Assembly: GCA_015068665.1 (NCBI GenBank)
Contig: SVKB01000003.1
Location: 1 to 64,000 of the forward strand
Direction of reading: 5' to 3'
Length of the DNA: 64,000 nucleotides
Source of the DNA: Oscillospiraceae bacterium
GTDB lineage: Bacteria > Bacillota > Clostridia > UMGS1840 > HGM11507
The position numbers and the translations under genes are program-made. Every line of letters starts with the position of its first letter. Positions within the stretch are counted from its first letter, which is position 1. Positions 50,288 through 58,866 of this stretch are shown here, one piece after another. A model generated the notes under the pieces. That model saw nothing but the letters and a program-made list of their open reading frames with translations, was not told the DNA's origin and ran no database searches.

Positions 50288-53095
50288 ATGAAAAAGATTA
50301 AGATTTTTCTTGCATCATCCATAGTTGAATTTGCAAATGAGCGTATGGAAATTGAAAATTTTATACGAAATATAAGTGATAAATTTGAGGATAACTATAA
50401 TATCAAGCTTCAACCGTTGCTTTGTGAAAATTTTGATGATGCCTATTCAATTGTTCGAAAACAGGAGGAATATAACGAAAAAATTCGTGAAAGCGAATTT
50501 TGCTTTTTCATTTTCTTTACCAGGGTTGGTGAATTTACCCGTGAAGAATTTGATGTTGCCAGGGAGCAGTTTGAAAAAACGGGCAAACCTAAAATATATA
50601 CATATTTTAAAATCGTTGAAGAAGGACAGGCAGAGCAAAGCGTTTACGACTTTATGAATCAGCTTGATAAAACCTTTAGCCATTATTACGGAACCTTTTC
50701 ACATATTGATACAATTAAGCTTCGTATCCTCTTAAGTCTAAAAATGCAGGAAATGGACTTTGTTGAAATTAAATTGGAAAGCGGAGATTGCGTTATCGAT
50801 GGAAAAAGGGTAATGTCGATTGAAAATGTTTCTGAATTTGCTCATAATGAAAACCTTGAAAAACTGCAAAAAGAGCTTTCAGAGCTTGAAAAGGAATATT
50901 TTGAATTAAAACCACTGTACGATAAGGGCAGTAATGATGAAGAATTTTATAAAAGATACAGCCTCATAGCTTCAAGAAGGCAATATCTTAAGGATGAAAT
51001 AGATGAACTGCAAAAGCTTATCTTTACCGTGTCTGTTCGTATGATTAAGGATGATGCTCACGGAACCATATCCGAAAGACAAAAAAGTGCATACAGGCTT
51101 TTCGAAAAGGGCGACTATGAGGGCTGTATGTCCGTGCTTGATTCAAATGATATTGATTCGGATTTTCATCGTGATATGGCAAGGCTTGAAGGGCAGAAAA
51201 TTACGCTGTGCAGAAAATATATCAAAGAGCATAAAACCGCCATTGATATTCTCTGCTCTATGAAAAACTACGAAAAGCGCTTTGAGGAAATTGAAGAAAG
51301 ATATAAAAAGATTATTCCATATATATTAGAGCTGAAAATAGAAACCGACATTGCCATAGATTATGCTTCTTATCTTAATGATCAAGGTAAAGATAGCATG
51401 GCCTTACCGATTATCGAAAAGCTTATTGAAATATGCTGTGATGAGGCTGATCTTGCGGAAGTTTATAATTTATCGGGCATTATATATAATAATATTAATA
51501 AAATATCAAAGGCAGAAGAATATTATCTGAAAGCAACAGCAATAAGAGAACAGCTTGCAAAGGAAAATCCCAATCGTTATAATGCCGACTTGGCAATGAG
51601 TTATAATAATGCAGGTGTTTTTTATGATGAGCAAGGTCAAATTAATAAAGCAGAAGAATATTATCTTAAGGCGATAGCAATTTATGAAAAACTAGCGTGT
51701 GAAAATCCTGAAAGGTATAATGCAGATCTGGCTGTGAGCTACAATAATGCAGGTATTTTTTATAGTGATCAGGGACAAGCAGGTAAAGCAGAAGAATATT
51801 ATCTTAAGGCGATAGCAATAAGAGAAAAACTAGCGTGTGAAAATCCTGAAAGGTATAATGCAGATCTGGCTGTGAGCTACAATAATGCAGGCAATTTTTA
51901 TAGTGATCAGGGACAAGCAGGTAAAGCAGAAGAATATTATCTTAAGGCGATAGCAATAAGAGAAAAACTAGCGTATGAAAATCCTGAAAGGTATAATGCA
52001 GATCTGGCTGTGAGCTACAATAATGCAGGTATTTTTTATAGTGATCAGGGACAAGCAGGTAAAGCAGAAGAATATTATCTGAAAGCAATAGCAATAGGAG
52101 AACAGCTTGCTAAAGAAAATCCCAATCGTTATAATTCTTATTTGGCTACGAGTTATAATAATGCAGGTTTTTTTTATAAAAATCAAGGTCAAACTGAAAA
52201 AGCGGAAGAGTATATTCTAAAAGCAATAGCAATAAGAGAACAGTTTGCAAAAGAAAATCCCAAGCGTTATAATGCCGATTTGGCTGATAGTTATAATGAT
52301 GCAGGTATTTTTTATAAAAATCAAGGTCAAACTGAAAAAGCAGAAGAATATTTACTTAAAGCAATAGCAATAATAGAACAGCTTGCTAAAGAAAATCCGG
52401 AGCATTATAATTCTTATTTGGCTACGAGTTATAATAATGCAGGTGTTTTTTATAAAGATCAAGGTAAAACTGATAAAGCAGAAGAATATTATCTAAAAGC
52501 AACAGCAATAAGAGAACAGCTTGCTAAAGAAAATCCCGAGCGTTATAATGCCGATTTGGCTGATAGTTATAATAATGCAGGTAATTTTTATAAAAATCAA
52601 GGTCAAACTGATAAAGCAGAAGAATATTATCTGAAAGCAATAGCAATAGGAGAACAGCTTGCTAAAGAAAATCCCAATCGTTATAATGCCGACTTGGCAA
52701 TGAGTTATAATAATGCAGGTGTTTTTTATGATGAGCAAGGTCAAATTAATAAAGCAGAAGAATATTTACTTAAAGCAATAGCAATAATAGAACAGCTTGC
52801 TAAAGAAAATCCGGAGCATTATAATTCTTATTTGGCTACGAGTTATAATAATGCAGGTGTTTTTTATACAGAACAAGATAAAATTAATAAAGCGGAAGAA
52901 TATTATCTAAAAGCAATAGCAATAAGAGAACAGCTTGTAAGGGAAAATCCCGAGCGTTATAATCCGGATCTTGCTGTTAGTTACCTTAACTATGGCTTTT
53001 TAACAAAAGATATTAATATGCTCCAAAAAGCACTTGAGCTTGCAAAAACAAGACCGGATCATCCGATTTGCAGGCAGATTATAGACATGCTGTAA
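50288..53095 (+). CDS. TIR/DUF4062-like N-terminal domain, coiled-coil region and eleven TPR-type repeats
   Basis: ATG 50288 is preferred: AAAGGA ends 9 nt upstream and KKIKIFLASSIVEFANERME is the natural domain start (ATG 50246 is in frame). Residues 1-115 show a Rossmann-like TIR/DUF4062-type pattern: an SS at the first strand, DDAYSIVRKQEEYNEKIRES, FFIFFTRVGEFTREEFDVA, where the Glu of TREEF is placed like the catalytic Glu of TIR NADases. Residues about 190-260 are coiled coil. From about 408 to 925, eleven 46-residue repeats share KAEEYYLKAIAIREQLAKEN and a RYNADLAxSYNNAG core, a tetratricopeptide-type sensor array. No NTPase domain is present. A defence or stress-effector role is inferred from this layout and the neighbouring fic gene. 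Confidence 0.8.
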   Translation: MKKIKIFLASSIVEFANERMEIENFIRNISDKFEDNYNIKLQPLLCENFDDAYSIVRKQEEYNEKIRESEFCFFIFFTRVGEFTREEFDVAREQFEKTGKPKIYTYFKIVEEGQAEQSVYDFMNQLDKTFSHYYGTFSHIDTIKLRILLSLKMQEMDFVEIKLESGDCVIDGKRVMSIENVSEFAHNENLEKLQKELSELEKEYFELKPLYDKGSNDEEFYKRYSLIASRRQYLKDEIDELQKLIFTVSVRMIKDDAHGTISERQKSAYRLFEKGDYEGCMSVLDSNDIDSDFHRDMARLEGQKITLCRKYIKEHKTAIDILCSMKNYEKRFEEIEERYKKIIPYILELKIETDIAIDYASYLNDQGKDSMALPIIEKLIEICCDEADLAEVYNLSGIIYNNINKISKAEEYYLKATAIREQLAKENPNRYNADLAMSYNNAGVFYDEQGQINKAEEYYLKAIAIYEKLACENPERYNADLAVSYNNAGIFYSDQGQAGKAEEYYLKAIAIREKLACENPERYNADLAVSYNNAGNFYSDQGQAGKAEEYYLKAIAIREKLAYENPERYNADLAVSYNNAGIFYSDQGQAGKAEEYYLKAIAIGEQLAKENPNRYNSYLATSYNNAGFFYKNQGQTEKAEEYILKAIAIREQFAKENPKRYNADLADSYNDAGIFYKNQGQTEKAEEYLLKAIAIIEQLAKENPEHYNSYLATSYNNAGVFYKDQGKTDKAEEYYLKATAIREQLAKENPERYNADLADSYNNAGNFYKNQGQTDKAEEYYLKAIAIGEQLAKENPNRYNADLAMSYNNAGVFYDEQGQINKAEEYLLKAIAIIEQLAKENPEHYNSYLATSYNNAGVFYTEQDKINKAEEYYLKAIAIREQLVRENPERYNPDLAVSYLNYGFLTKDINMLQKALELAKTRPDHPICRQIIDML
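51508..53010 (+). repeat. Eleven tandem 138-bp coding repeats with long identical blocks
   Basis: The period is 138 bp. Repeats 2-4 differ by few bases. 51563-51662 is identical to 52667-52766 (100 bp, 8 units apart), and 52337-52454 to 52751-52868 (118 bp, 3 units apart). This mosaic shows recent duplication or gene conversion within the gene. Frame is kept throughout. Confidence 0.9.
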
Positions 53096-53164
53096 AAAGA
53101 ATGATATTAATATTTTTCAAAATCTTATTTTAAAATAAAGATATTATCTGACGAAAAACAAAGA

Positions 53165-53196
53165 AAAAGCAAGGGAAAACTGCCCTTGCTTTTTAT
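53165..53196. terminator. Terminator downstream of the TPR gene
   Basis: AAAAGCAAGGG pairs with CCCTTGCTTTT around a 7-nt loop, with T/A runs on both sides; it could stop transcription from either direction. Confidence 0.8.
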
Positions 53197-53199
53197 ATT

Positions 53200-53292
53200 T
53201 TAATCGTAATAATCTCCTGATAGATTATCCTTTTGCTCTTTAATTAATTCTTTTATAAAGGAGTGTAGTCAATTAAAGCTTTTTTCTTCCAT
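53200..53292 (-). pseudogene. Micro-ORF interrupted by TGA
   Basis: On the - strand an ATG at 53292 follows GGGGAAG. The frame reads MEEKSFN, TGA (53271-53269), then LHSFIKELIKEQKDNLSG and DYYD to a TAA at 53200. Read through (for example W for the TGA), it would be a 30-residue amphipathic protein with a nearby terminator. It could be a decayed small gene. No family is recognised. Confidence 0.3.
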
Positions 53293-53354
53293 AATTGCTT
53301 CCCCGTTTTCTTTTTATTGTAATAAAAATGACTGAAGGTGGAAAGAATTCCACC

Positions 53355-53459
53355 TTTTTCCTTACATAAAAATTCCTTTAACGTAAAATAATAAAATCAA
53401 AAAAGATTTTAAAGGAGATTTTAAAATGAAAGCAACAGGAATAGTAAGAAGAATAGATG
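53355..53459 (+). repeat. Copy 3 of the spoVT 5' region (intact, leading into the complete gene)
   Basis: This is the native copy of the sequence found in part at 48434 and nearly completely at 49961. It spans upstream DNA, the AAAGGAG site and the first 11 codons of spoVT. Confidence 0.85.
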
Positions 53460-53965
53460 ATCTGGGAAGGGTGGTTATTCCCAAGGAAATCCGCCGTACC
53501 ATGCGCATAGCGGAGGGAGATCCGCTTGAAATTTATACCAATAACGAGGGGGCGGTGCTTTTTAAAAAATATTCCCAGGTAGGGGATATCAGTCAGTTTG
53601 CTGACGAGTATGCCCAGGCAATCTACGATATAACCGGCTATACCGCCGTTGTAACCGATAAGGATAATATAGTATCCGTTTCGGGAATTCCCAAAAAGGA
53701 GATTGTAGGTAAAAATCTTTCCCATGAATTAAGGGAAATTATTGATGACCGTATGAATTACGGATATGTGGAAGGGGAGGAGTCGGTAAATCTTGTGGAT
53801 TTTACCGATAAATACAAGGTAAGCATTGCTTGTCCCGTGGTATGTATGAATGAGCCGGTGGGAATGGTTGGAATAGTTTTTTCCGACCTTGCAAAAAGGC
53901 TGGGAGAAACCGAAGAAAAAATTGCCCAGACCTCGGCAACAGTTCTCGGCAAGATAATTGAATAA
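53426..53965 (+). CDS. spoVT: Stage V sporulation protein T (AbrB-like + GAF)
   Basis: Transcription factor acting in the forespore. Residues 1-50 are the swapped-hairpin AbrB DNA-binding domain (MKATGIVRRIDDLGRVVIPKEIRR, GDPLEIYT). Residues 55-179 are the GAF-like domain with YDITGYTAVVTDKDNIVSVSG. 179 residues matches SpoVT and exceeds plain AbrB proteins of about 95. Implies a sporulating lineage. The first 11 codons and 70 bp upstream also occur at 49961. Confidence 0.94.
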   Translation: MKATGIVRRIDDLGRVVIPKEIRRTMRIAEGDPLEIYTNNEGAVLFKKYSQVGDISQFADEYAQAIYDITGYTAVVTDKDNIVSVSGIPKKEIVGKNLSHELREIIDDRMNYGYVEGEESVNLVDFTDKYKVSIACPVVCMNEPVGMVGIVFSDLAKRLGETEEKIAQTSATVLGKIIE

Positions 53966-53973
53966 GTAAACAA

Positions 53974-53999
53974 AAGGGGCTGCAAATTTACAGCCCCTT
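53974..53999 (+). terminator. Hairpin after spoVT
   Basis: AAGGGGCTG and CAGCCCCTT form a perfect 9-bp stem with an 8-nt loop. The T-run is weak. Confidence 0.65.
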
Positions 54000-54036
54000 A
54001 AACAATTCAGAGGGGATAGGAAAAAATCTTTACCTT

Positions 54037-54062
54037 AATTTGATAAGTTTCTCTATCAAATT
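54037..54062. promoter_or_regulatory. 9-bp inverted repeat of unknown role
   Basis: AATTTGATA and TATCAAATT flank 8 nt. It lies between the spoVT terminator and the next promoter, with no T-run, so it may be a protein-binding site. Confidence 0.35.
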
Positions 54063-54118
54063 CGTTGATACATCTTGTTTTTGGTGGTCTGGAGTTTTTT
54101 TTCATTCCCTTTAGTTTA

Positions 54119-54147
54119 TTGACAACCCCTTAACTTAATGCTATAAT
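54119..54147 (+). promoter_or_regulatory. Promoter of the coiled-coil membrane protein gene
   Basis: TTGACA (54119-54124), 17 bp, and extended TGC-TATAAT (hexamer 54142-54147): near-perfect consensus. Confidence 0.85.
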
Positions 54148-54178
54148 AAAGACGAATAATGTAAAAAGGGGAATTGTT

Positions 54179-54736
54179 ATGGGAATAATGAATATAATAA
54201 AATCCTTGACAAAAGAAGTTTTTTCAAATAAATCTATAAATACCGTAAAAAACGGAACTAAGATTGTTAAGGGTTTGTTAGCCTCCGGTGGAAGAACAGA
54301 TGAGGGGATAGATATTACCCGGCCCGACAAAAATATAATTTTTGAAAAGGACTTTTCTGAAAAATCTTTAAACGAGGAAAAAACTGAGGTTTTTGTTCCC
54401 GAAGCAAGACTCAGCGATGAAATCTATGAGCTTACAAGAAGGGTAAACGCTCTTACAAAAGAGCTTGAAGAACAAAAGGAAAAGAACGCACAGTTAACAA
54501 ACGAAACAGAAGTTCTTCAGGAGAAAATAAGAGAATATTTCGGTCTTATTAACGGACTTTCGGGAAATGTTTCCGCTCTTGAAAATGAAACAAAAAAGCA
54601 TTCAGCTCAGCTTGGTGCAATAAATGAAAAAATCCGCCTTATGAATAAGCGAATCCCGTCAAAGGCTGTCACCTGGATAGCATTCGGACTTGCAATTTTG
54701 GGAGTAGCTGCCTGTACCGTATTATTTTTTAAATAA
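54179..54736 (+). CDS. Coiled-coil protein with C-terminal membrane anchor, unknown function
   Basis: Residues 1-75 are basic to mixed. About 78-155 form a long coiled coil (YELTRRVNALTKELEEQKEKN, then EVLQEKIREYF). Residues 163-183 are a membrane helix two residues from the end, giving a tail-anchored layout. No catalytic motif and no recognised family. Expressed from a strong own promoter and closed by a terminator, so it is a single-gene unit. Confidence 0.7.
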   Translation: MGIMNIIKSLTKEVFSNKSINTVKNGTKIVKGLLASGGRTDEGIDITRPDKNIIFEKDFSEKSLNEEKTEVFVPEARLSDEIYELTRRVNALTKELEEQKEKNAQLTNETEVLQEKIREYFGLINGLSGNVSALENETKKHSAQLGAINEKIRLMNKRIPSKAVTWIAFGLAILGVAACTVLFFK

Positions 54737-54772
54737 AAAATGATTGATGAATAATGTGATTTAAAAGTTTAT

Positions 54773-54810
54773 ATAACGTAGCAGTTTTAATGGCTGTTAC
54801 GTTATTTTTA
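54773..54810 (+). terminator. Terminator of the coiled-coil gene
   Basis: ATAACGTAGCAG pairs with CTGTTACGTTAT (one mismatch), followed by a T-run. Confidence 0.8.
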
Positions 54811-54990
54811 TGTGATACCCTTTGAAATATTTTTCTTCAAGTGCAAATAAATATCAAATCTTTTGATATGTTTGATTTTGTTCTGAAAGAAATTTCATTC
54901 TATATTGACAATCAGATGTTATTTCTAAGCAGGCAATATCCCGACCGCTTTCGTGATTGACTTCAATTTATAACTATACCTTGTAATAAC

Positions 54991-55030
54991 CCCCCCAATC
55001 GTTAGACTTTTGGTCTGACCTTTTGGGGGG
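54991..55030 (-). terminator. Nested hairpin at the end of EPS cluster 2
   Basis: CCCCCC/GGGGGG encloses GTTAGAC/GTCTGAC. On the - strand it lies just after the flippase gene and is a likely end of the cluster transcript. Confidence 0.6.
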
Positions 55031-55054
55031 CTTGAATTTTTTGGCAGCTCTTTT

Positions 55055-56575
55055 TTATCTGCGCTTTATGATTTTTAAAAATCGGTTTACAGATGATTGA
55101 AATTCTTTTGTATTTCTGAACAAAACCAGTATTACTGCTGCTGAGACGAGAATACATATTCCGCTGTGAATTATAAAACCGAATAGACCGGTAATAGGAG
55201 TAATTTTTATAATACATAAGGAAATAATACCGCAAATGAAAAATACTATAGTATATTTAAGACGTTTTATATAGTATTCGATAACTTTTTCCTCAAAGGA
55301 ATTCTGATATATTATTTTGGGGTCATACCACATATATGTACTTAAATCAGCAATTACAGTTCCAAGAATTACACCGGGAAGACCGATAAATTTAACCAGG
55401 ATTATTGACACAATAAGATTGATTAAAGCTCCGATAGCAGGTCTGTATTTTGCCTGCTGAAATATACCCATTGTATTTCTATAGGTGGAAAGGACTTTTT
55501 TTTGACCTTCGAGGAAGAATTTATATCCAAGCAGCCAGGCAATAATTTCACTAATAACAAATTTTTCACCAATCCACAACTTTATGAATTCATTTGAAAC
55601 AAGAGCTATTTCCACTCCCGCAACAGTAGATATCACAAAGGTCAGGAAATTGATTTGCATAAATACATCATATTCTGTTTTTTTATCATTTTGAGCGTGA
55701 AGATTTCCAAGGGAGGCTGTAATAGCATTATAAAATTTGGTCAGAAAATTATTCAGAATGGAGTATATCATACTGTAGTTTGAATAAAATCCAACTGTAA
55801 TAATACCTATAAATTTTGAAATTATAATGTTGTCAGTTGCACTTAATACTACTCCGTTAACCTTGTATATGAACAGGGCATAGCAATCCTTGAATATTTC
55901 TTTTTTTTCTTCTTTTGGCAGTGTCTCATTGGTTTTTTTATTTATATAAGGATAAAGCTTATTACAAAAAATACTCGCAGCTATGTTTATAGCTATAATA
56001 TTAAATATAGATATTGTTATGTACAGCTCAAAGCTTTTACACAAAAACAGCGATATGATCTGGGCTATATTTGATATAAAAAGAAATATAGTGTTAATCA
56101 AAGAGGTTATGTATTCTTTTTGATTAGCATTAATTAAAGCGCTTTTATATGCATAAAATATATATGAGGATACACACTGAATCAAATGCAAAAAGAAAAT
56201 AAAATATATATTTACAAAGCTTATATCTCCTTTGATGAAAAACTTCAGAAACGGCATAAGAGCTAACCCTATAACAAGAATTACAAGACCGATTGCCCGA
56301 TATACCGTTTTATAAAATTTCATTATAAGATATATCTTGTGTTGATCTTCTTCTTCTATAGGCTTAAATAATTTATACATAATTGCTGTTCCAACGCCAA
56401 GCTCTGCAAGAGAAAGCATAGAAATAATATTGGTGAAAAGACCGCTTATGCCAAGATATTGTTCATTCAAGGTATATATGAAAACAGTTCTTGTTAAAAA
56501 TTGCATTATAATAACCAGAATTTGTCCCATTATTCCGGTGAATGCATTTTTTATGGAATTTTTTGTTCTGGACAT
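55055..56575 (-). CDS. Polysaccharide flippase (Wzx-like), cluster 2
   Basis: The 506-residue membrane protein has 12-14 hydrophobic helices. The N-terminal pattern is FTGIMGQILVIIMQFLTRTVFIYTLNEQYLGISGLF, typical of Wzx-type exporters in Clostridial EPS loci (MOP superfamily). It should flip lipid-linked repeat units. It is the last gene of the - strand cluster, following a pyruvyl-transferase gene by 24 bp. It differs clearly from the flippase at 4417, so each cluster has its own exporter. Confidence 0.88.
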   Translation of the reverse strand: MSRTKNSIKNAFTGIMGQILVIIMQFLTRTVFIYTLNEQYLGISGLFTNIISMLSLAELGVGTAIMYKLFKPIEEEDQHKIYLIMKFYKTVYRAIGLVILVIGLALMPFLKFFIKGDISFVNIYFIFFLHLIQCVSSYIFYAYKSALINANQKEYITSLINTIFLFISNIAQIISLFLCKSFELYITISIFNIIAINIAASIFCNKLYPYINKKTNETLPKEEKKEIFKDCYALFIYKVNGVVLSATDNIIISKFIGIITVGFYSNYSMIYSILNNFLTKFYNAITASLGNLHAQNDKKTEYDVFMQINFLTFVISTVAGVEIALVSNEFIKLWIGEKFVISEIIAWLLGYKFFLEGQKKVLSTYRNTMGIFQQAKYRPAIGALINLIVSIILVKFIGLPGVILGTVIADLSTYMWYDPKIIYQNSFEEKVIEYYIKRLKYTIVFFICGIISLCIIKITPITGLFGFIIHSGICILVSAAVILVLFRNTKEFQSSVNRFLKIIKRR

Positions 56576-56599
56576 TTTATCTCCCTTTTTTATATAAGA

Positions 56600-57733
56600 C
56601 TATTTAATTACTGTGTTTATAAATTCTTTGGATTTTTGTATTTGTTTTGAAATTTTTTCTGACACCTGATTATAATCAACAGATGAGTATTCAGGAGTGC
56701 CGCCGGGATAAATCATTTTATGCTTAAGCCCGGCTATTTCTAAAATGTTTTCAATTCTTGTGGCATATTTGGGAATAAAGACATTAAATTGTTTTTTCAG
56801 GATTATTGAAAGCGCAGTTGCATGAAATGAGCTTGTAAAAACGAATTCTGCACCGTCAATAAGCTGTATAAATTCTTTTGGTCCAATTGATGAAAACAGC
56901 TTACCGTCTTTTGATGATTTTTTTTGTTTGCTAATCTCATATACCTTAAGATTCATTTTTTCCGCAATTGAATCAACCAGTGAAATATACTCTGTGATGG
57001 TTGTATCTGCAGAAATATTATAGCTTAATATATATTTTTCTTTTTTATACGGATTTTGGGATAACAATAATTCCTTCCATTCTTTCGAGCTTAAAAGAAA
57101 TACCGGATCAAGAACACTGTGACATTCTTTGCCTGTTATCCCGGTTAATTGTTCTGCAAGCTTTTCTTCTCTTGTTGATATATAATCAAAGTCTTTAAGA
57201 AAAATTCTGATACAGTCTTCATCTTCGTTGGGGATGGTGTCTCCGGCGCTTGCTGCGTAAGAAGCCTTCAGGATGTGCGGATCCGCTTTATTAAGGAAAT
57301 ACATTTCATCATATTTTCCACCATACATTCTTTTATTCCATACCTGATCGCTTCCGACAAATATCACATCACAGCAGGAGCCCTTTTTAACAAAGTCATT
57401 AGGATCTGTATATTTGGGGGAAAAGTTCAGATAACTGTTTCTGAACTTTTCGAAGGCCTGATGTTTTTTATATTTTCTCAGAAAAAAAATATTGTTGCAA
57501 TAGGTTTTTGCTGCTCTGAAAAAAGGAAAACGGATTCTACTTTCTTTGTATTCCGAATATGTTTTAAAAAGTGAAATATACGGGTTATACATGTTGAGTA
57601 TTCTTTCATTTGTGTAGTCAATAATCAGAGGCTCCAATCCTCTTTTTTCAAGATATTTTTGCATAGCATAGCATTGTAAAACTGCACCGTAGTTATCTGC
57701 GCGATGAAATGTAAGTATTCCTGCTCTTTTCAT
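56600..57733 (-). CDS. Polysaccharide pyruvyl transferase family protein
   Basis: The 377-residue protein starts RAGILTFHRADNYGAVLQCYAMQKYL and has FVGSDQVWNKRMYGGKYDEMYFL, the family's GSDQxWN motif, then YAASAGDT, CHSVLDPVFLL and FTSSFHATALSIILKKQF. Members add pyruvate ketals to sugars from PEP, giving the polymer acidic groups. A second homologue is encoded at 61169, with different sequence, so two sugar positions may be modified. Confidence 0.9.
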   Translation of the reverse strand: MKRAGILTFHRADNYGAVLQCYAMQKYLEKRGLEPLIIDYTNERILNMYNPYISLFKTYSEYKESRIRFPFFRAAKTYCNNIFFLRKYKKHQAFEKFRNSYLNFSPKYTDPNDFVKKGSCCDVIFVGSDQVWNKRMYGGKYDEMYFLNKADPHILKASYAASAGDTIPNEDEDCIRIFLKDFDYISTREEKLAEQLTGITGKECHSVLDPVFLLSSKEWKELLLSQNPYKKEKYILSYNISADTTITEYISLVDSIAEKMNLKVYEISKQKKSSKDGKLFSSIGPKEFIQLIDGAEFVFTSSFHATALSIILKKQFNVFIPKYATRIENILEIAGLKHKMIYPGGTPEYSSVDYNQVSEKISKQIQKSKEFINTVIK

Positions 57734-57765
57734 TTTGAACCCTCCTTACTGAATTTTAAAAGCCG

Positions 57766-58863
57766 CTACGTTTTTATTGAGTTTTTGTATATTTGTCTTA
57801 GCCTATCATTAACCCCTTCGATCGAAAAAGCTCTTAATTCATTTCTTATATCCGTACTTGCTTCTTCTTTGAGCAGAGCTTCAACCCATTTTGAAGGTCC
57901 GGCGTTAAGGGGAAGAGAAGCCAGTCTTCCGGATACAAAAGCCTCACTGGGAATTGTATCCGAGACTACACAGTAAAGGCCTGCCGCTTGTGCTTCAATT
58001 AAAGCAATTCCTAACCCTTCCTGTTTTGACGGAAAAATAAAACCGTTCATAATTTGAAGCATTTCGTGTACATTGGTACAAGTTCCGGCAAAAATGACTC
58101 TTTCTTCAATGCCAAGCTTCTTACACTTGTCTTTTATTTTTTGCATTAAAGGACCTTCACCGATTAATAAAAGGTAAGCGTTGTCTTTTTGTTTTTTCAG
58201 TTCATTGAAAACGTCAATAATAAAATCGTGATTTTTAATATCAGCAAATCTTCCTATGTGGCCCAAAAGGTAAGCGTCCTGAGGGATTTTATATTTATCT
58301 CTTAATTCTTTTGTTCCTTTAAATCCTGAGTATTTTGATATATCAATCCCATTATATAAATATTCGCAAAACGGAATATCATAGAACTTCTCAGCTGTGC
58401 GTGCCAGCTCCTTATTAAGACAAATTGGAAAAACCGATAAATATTTATAGCAAAATTTATCAAATATAAAGAGTTTTCCGTTTGATTCAAGCTGCGGTAC
58501 GGTATGAATTGTATGAATAAAATGTTTAACATTTAAGAACAGTGAAGCCAAACTTACGTAAAAAGTAATTCTTAAATGTGAGTGAATGATATCGGGCTTT
58601 AATCTTTTTATCTCTCTCCTTATAGCCAAAATTCTTTTTAATACACTTAATTTTTCGTTTGCATCTATTTCGGCATATTTGATGTTTAAACCGGAATTCT
58701 TAATTTCATTATCGAAGATACTGTTTTCATCTTTGGCAAGCGCCAAAGCGTGCATTTCTATTTCTGCATCATTTTTAAAATCCTTCATATATCCTAAAAG
58801 TACTCTTTCGGCACCTCCGGATGAAAATGTCGGAATTATGTGAAGCACCTTGATTTTTCTCAT
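57766..58863 (-). CDS. Glycosyltransferase family 4, cluster 2
   Basis: 365-residue GT-B enzyme: KVLHIIPTFSSGGAERVLLGY at the start, LGHIGRFADIKNHDFIIDVF, and FPSKQEGLGIALIEAQAAGL with the EX7E motif. Donor unknown. It lies 3 bp downstream of another GT4 gene, with the GGAG site in the short gap. Confidence 0.9.
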   Translation of the reverse strand: MRKIKVLHIIPTFSSGGAERVLLGYMKDFKNDAEIEMHALALAKDENSIFDNEIKNSGLNIKYAEIDANEKLSVLKRILAIRREIKRLKPDIIHSHLRITFYVSLASLFLNVKHFIHTIHTVPQLESNGKLFIFDKFCYKYLSVFPICLNKELARTAEKFYDIPFCEYLYNGIDISKYSGFKGTKELRDKYKIPQDAYLLGHIGRFADIKNHDFIIDVFNELKKQKDNAYLLLIGEGPLMQKIKDKCKKLGIEERVIFAGTCTNVHEMLQIMNGFIFPSKQEGLGIALIEAQAAGLYCVVSDTIPSEAFVSGRLASLPLNAGPSKWVEALLKEEASTDIRNELRAFSIEGVNDRLRQIYKNSIKT

Positions 58864-58866
58864 TTT

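Larger units (their letters stand above)
54737..55054. other. Gene-free gap between the coiled-coil gene and EPS cluster 2
   Basis: Contains a + strand terminator (54773-54805), a nested hairpin (54991-55030), and on the - strand at 54854-54967 a 37-codon open stretch without start (EVNHESGRDIACLEI part) that may be a decayed gene end. Nothing else is convincing. Confidence 0.5.

Noticed and set aside
51508..53010. Satellite DNA or phage tail-fibre repeats
   Set aside because: The period is exactly 46 codons in one open frame with a TPR-type helix pattern, so it is a coding repeat.
54854..54967. - strand 37-codon open stretch before EPS cluster 2
   Set aside because: No start codon with a ribosome site and no recognisable family; listed only as part of the gap.
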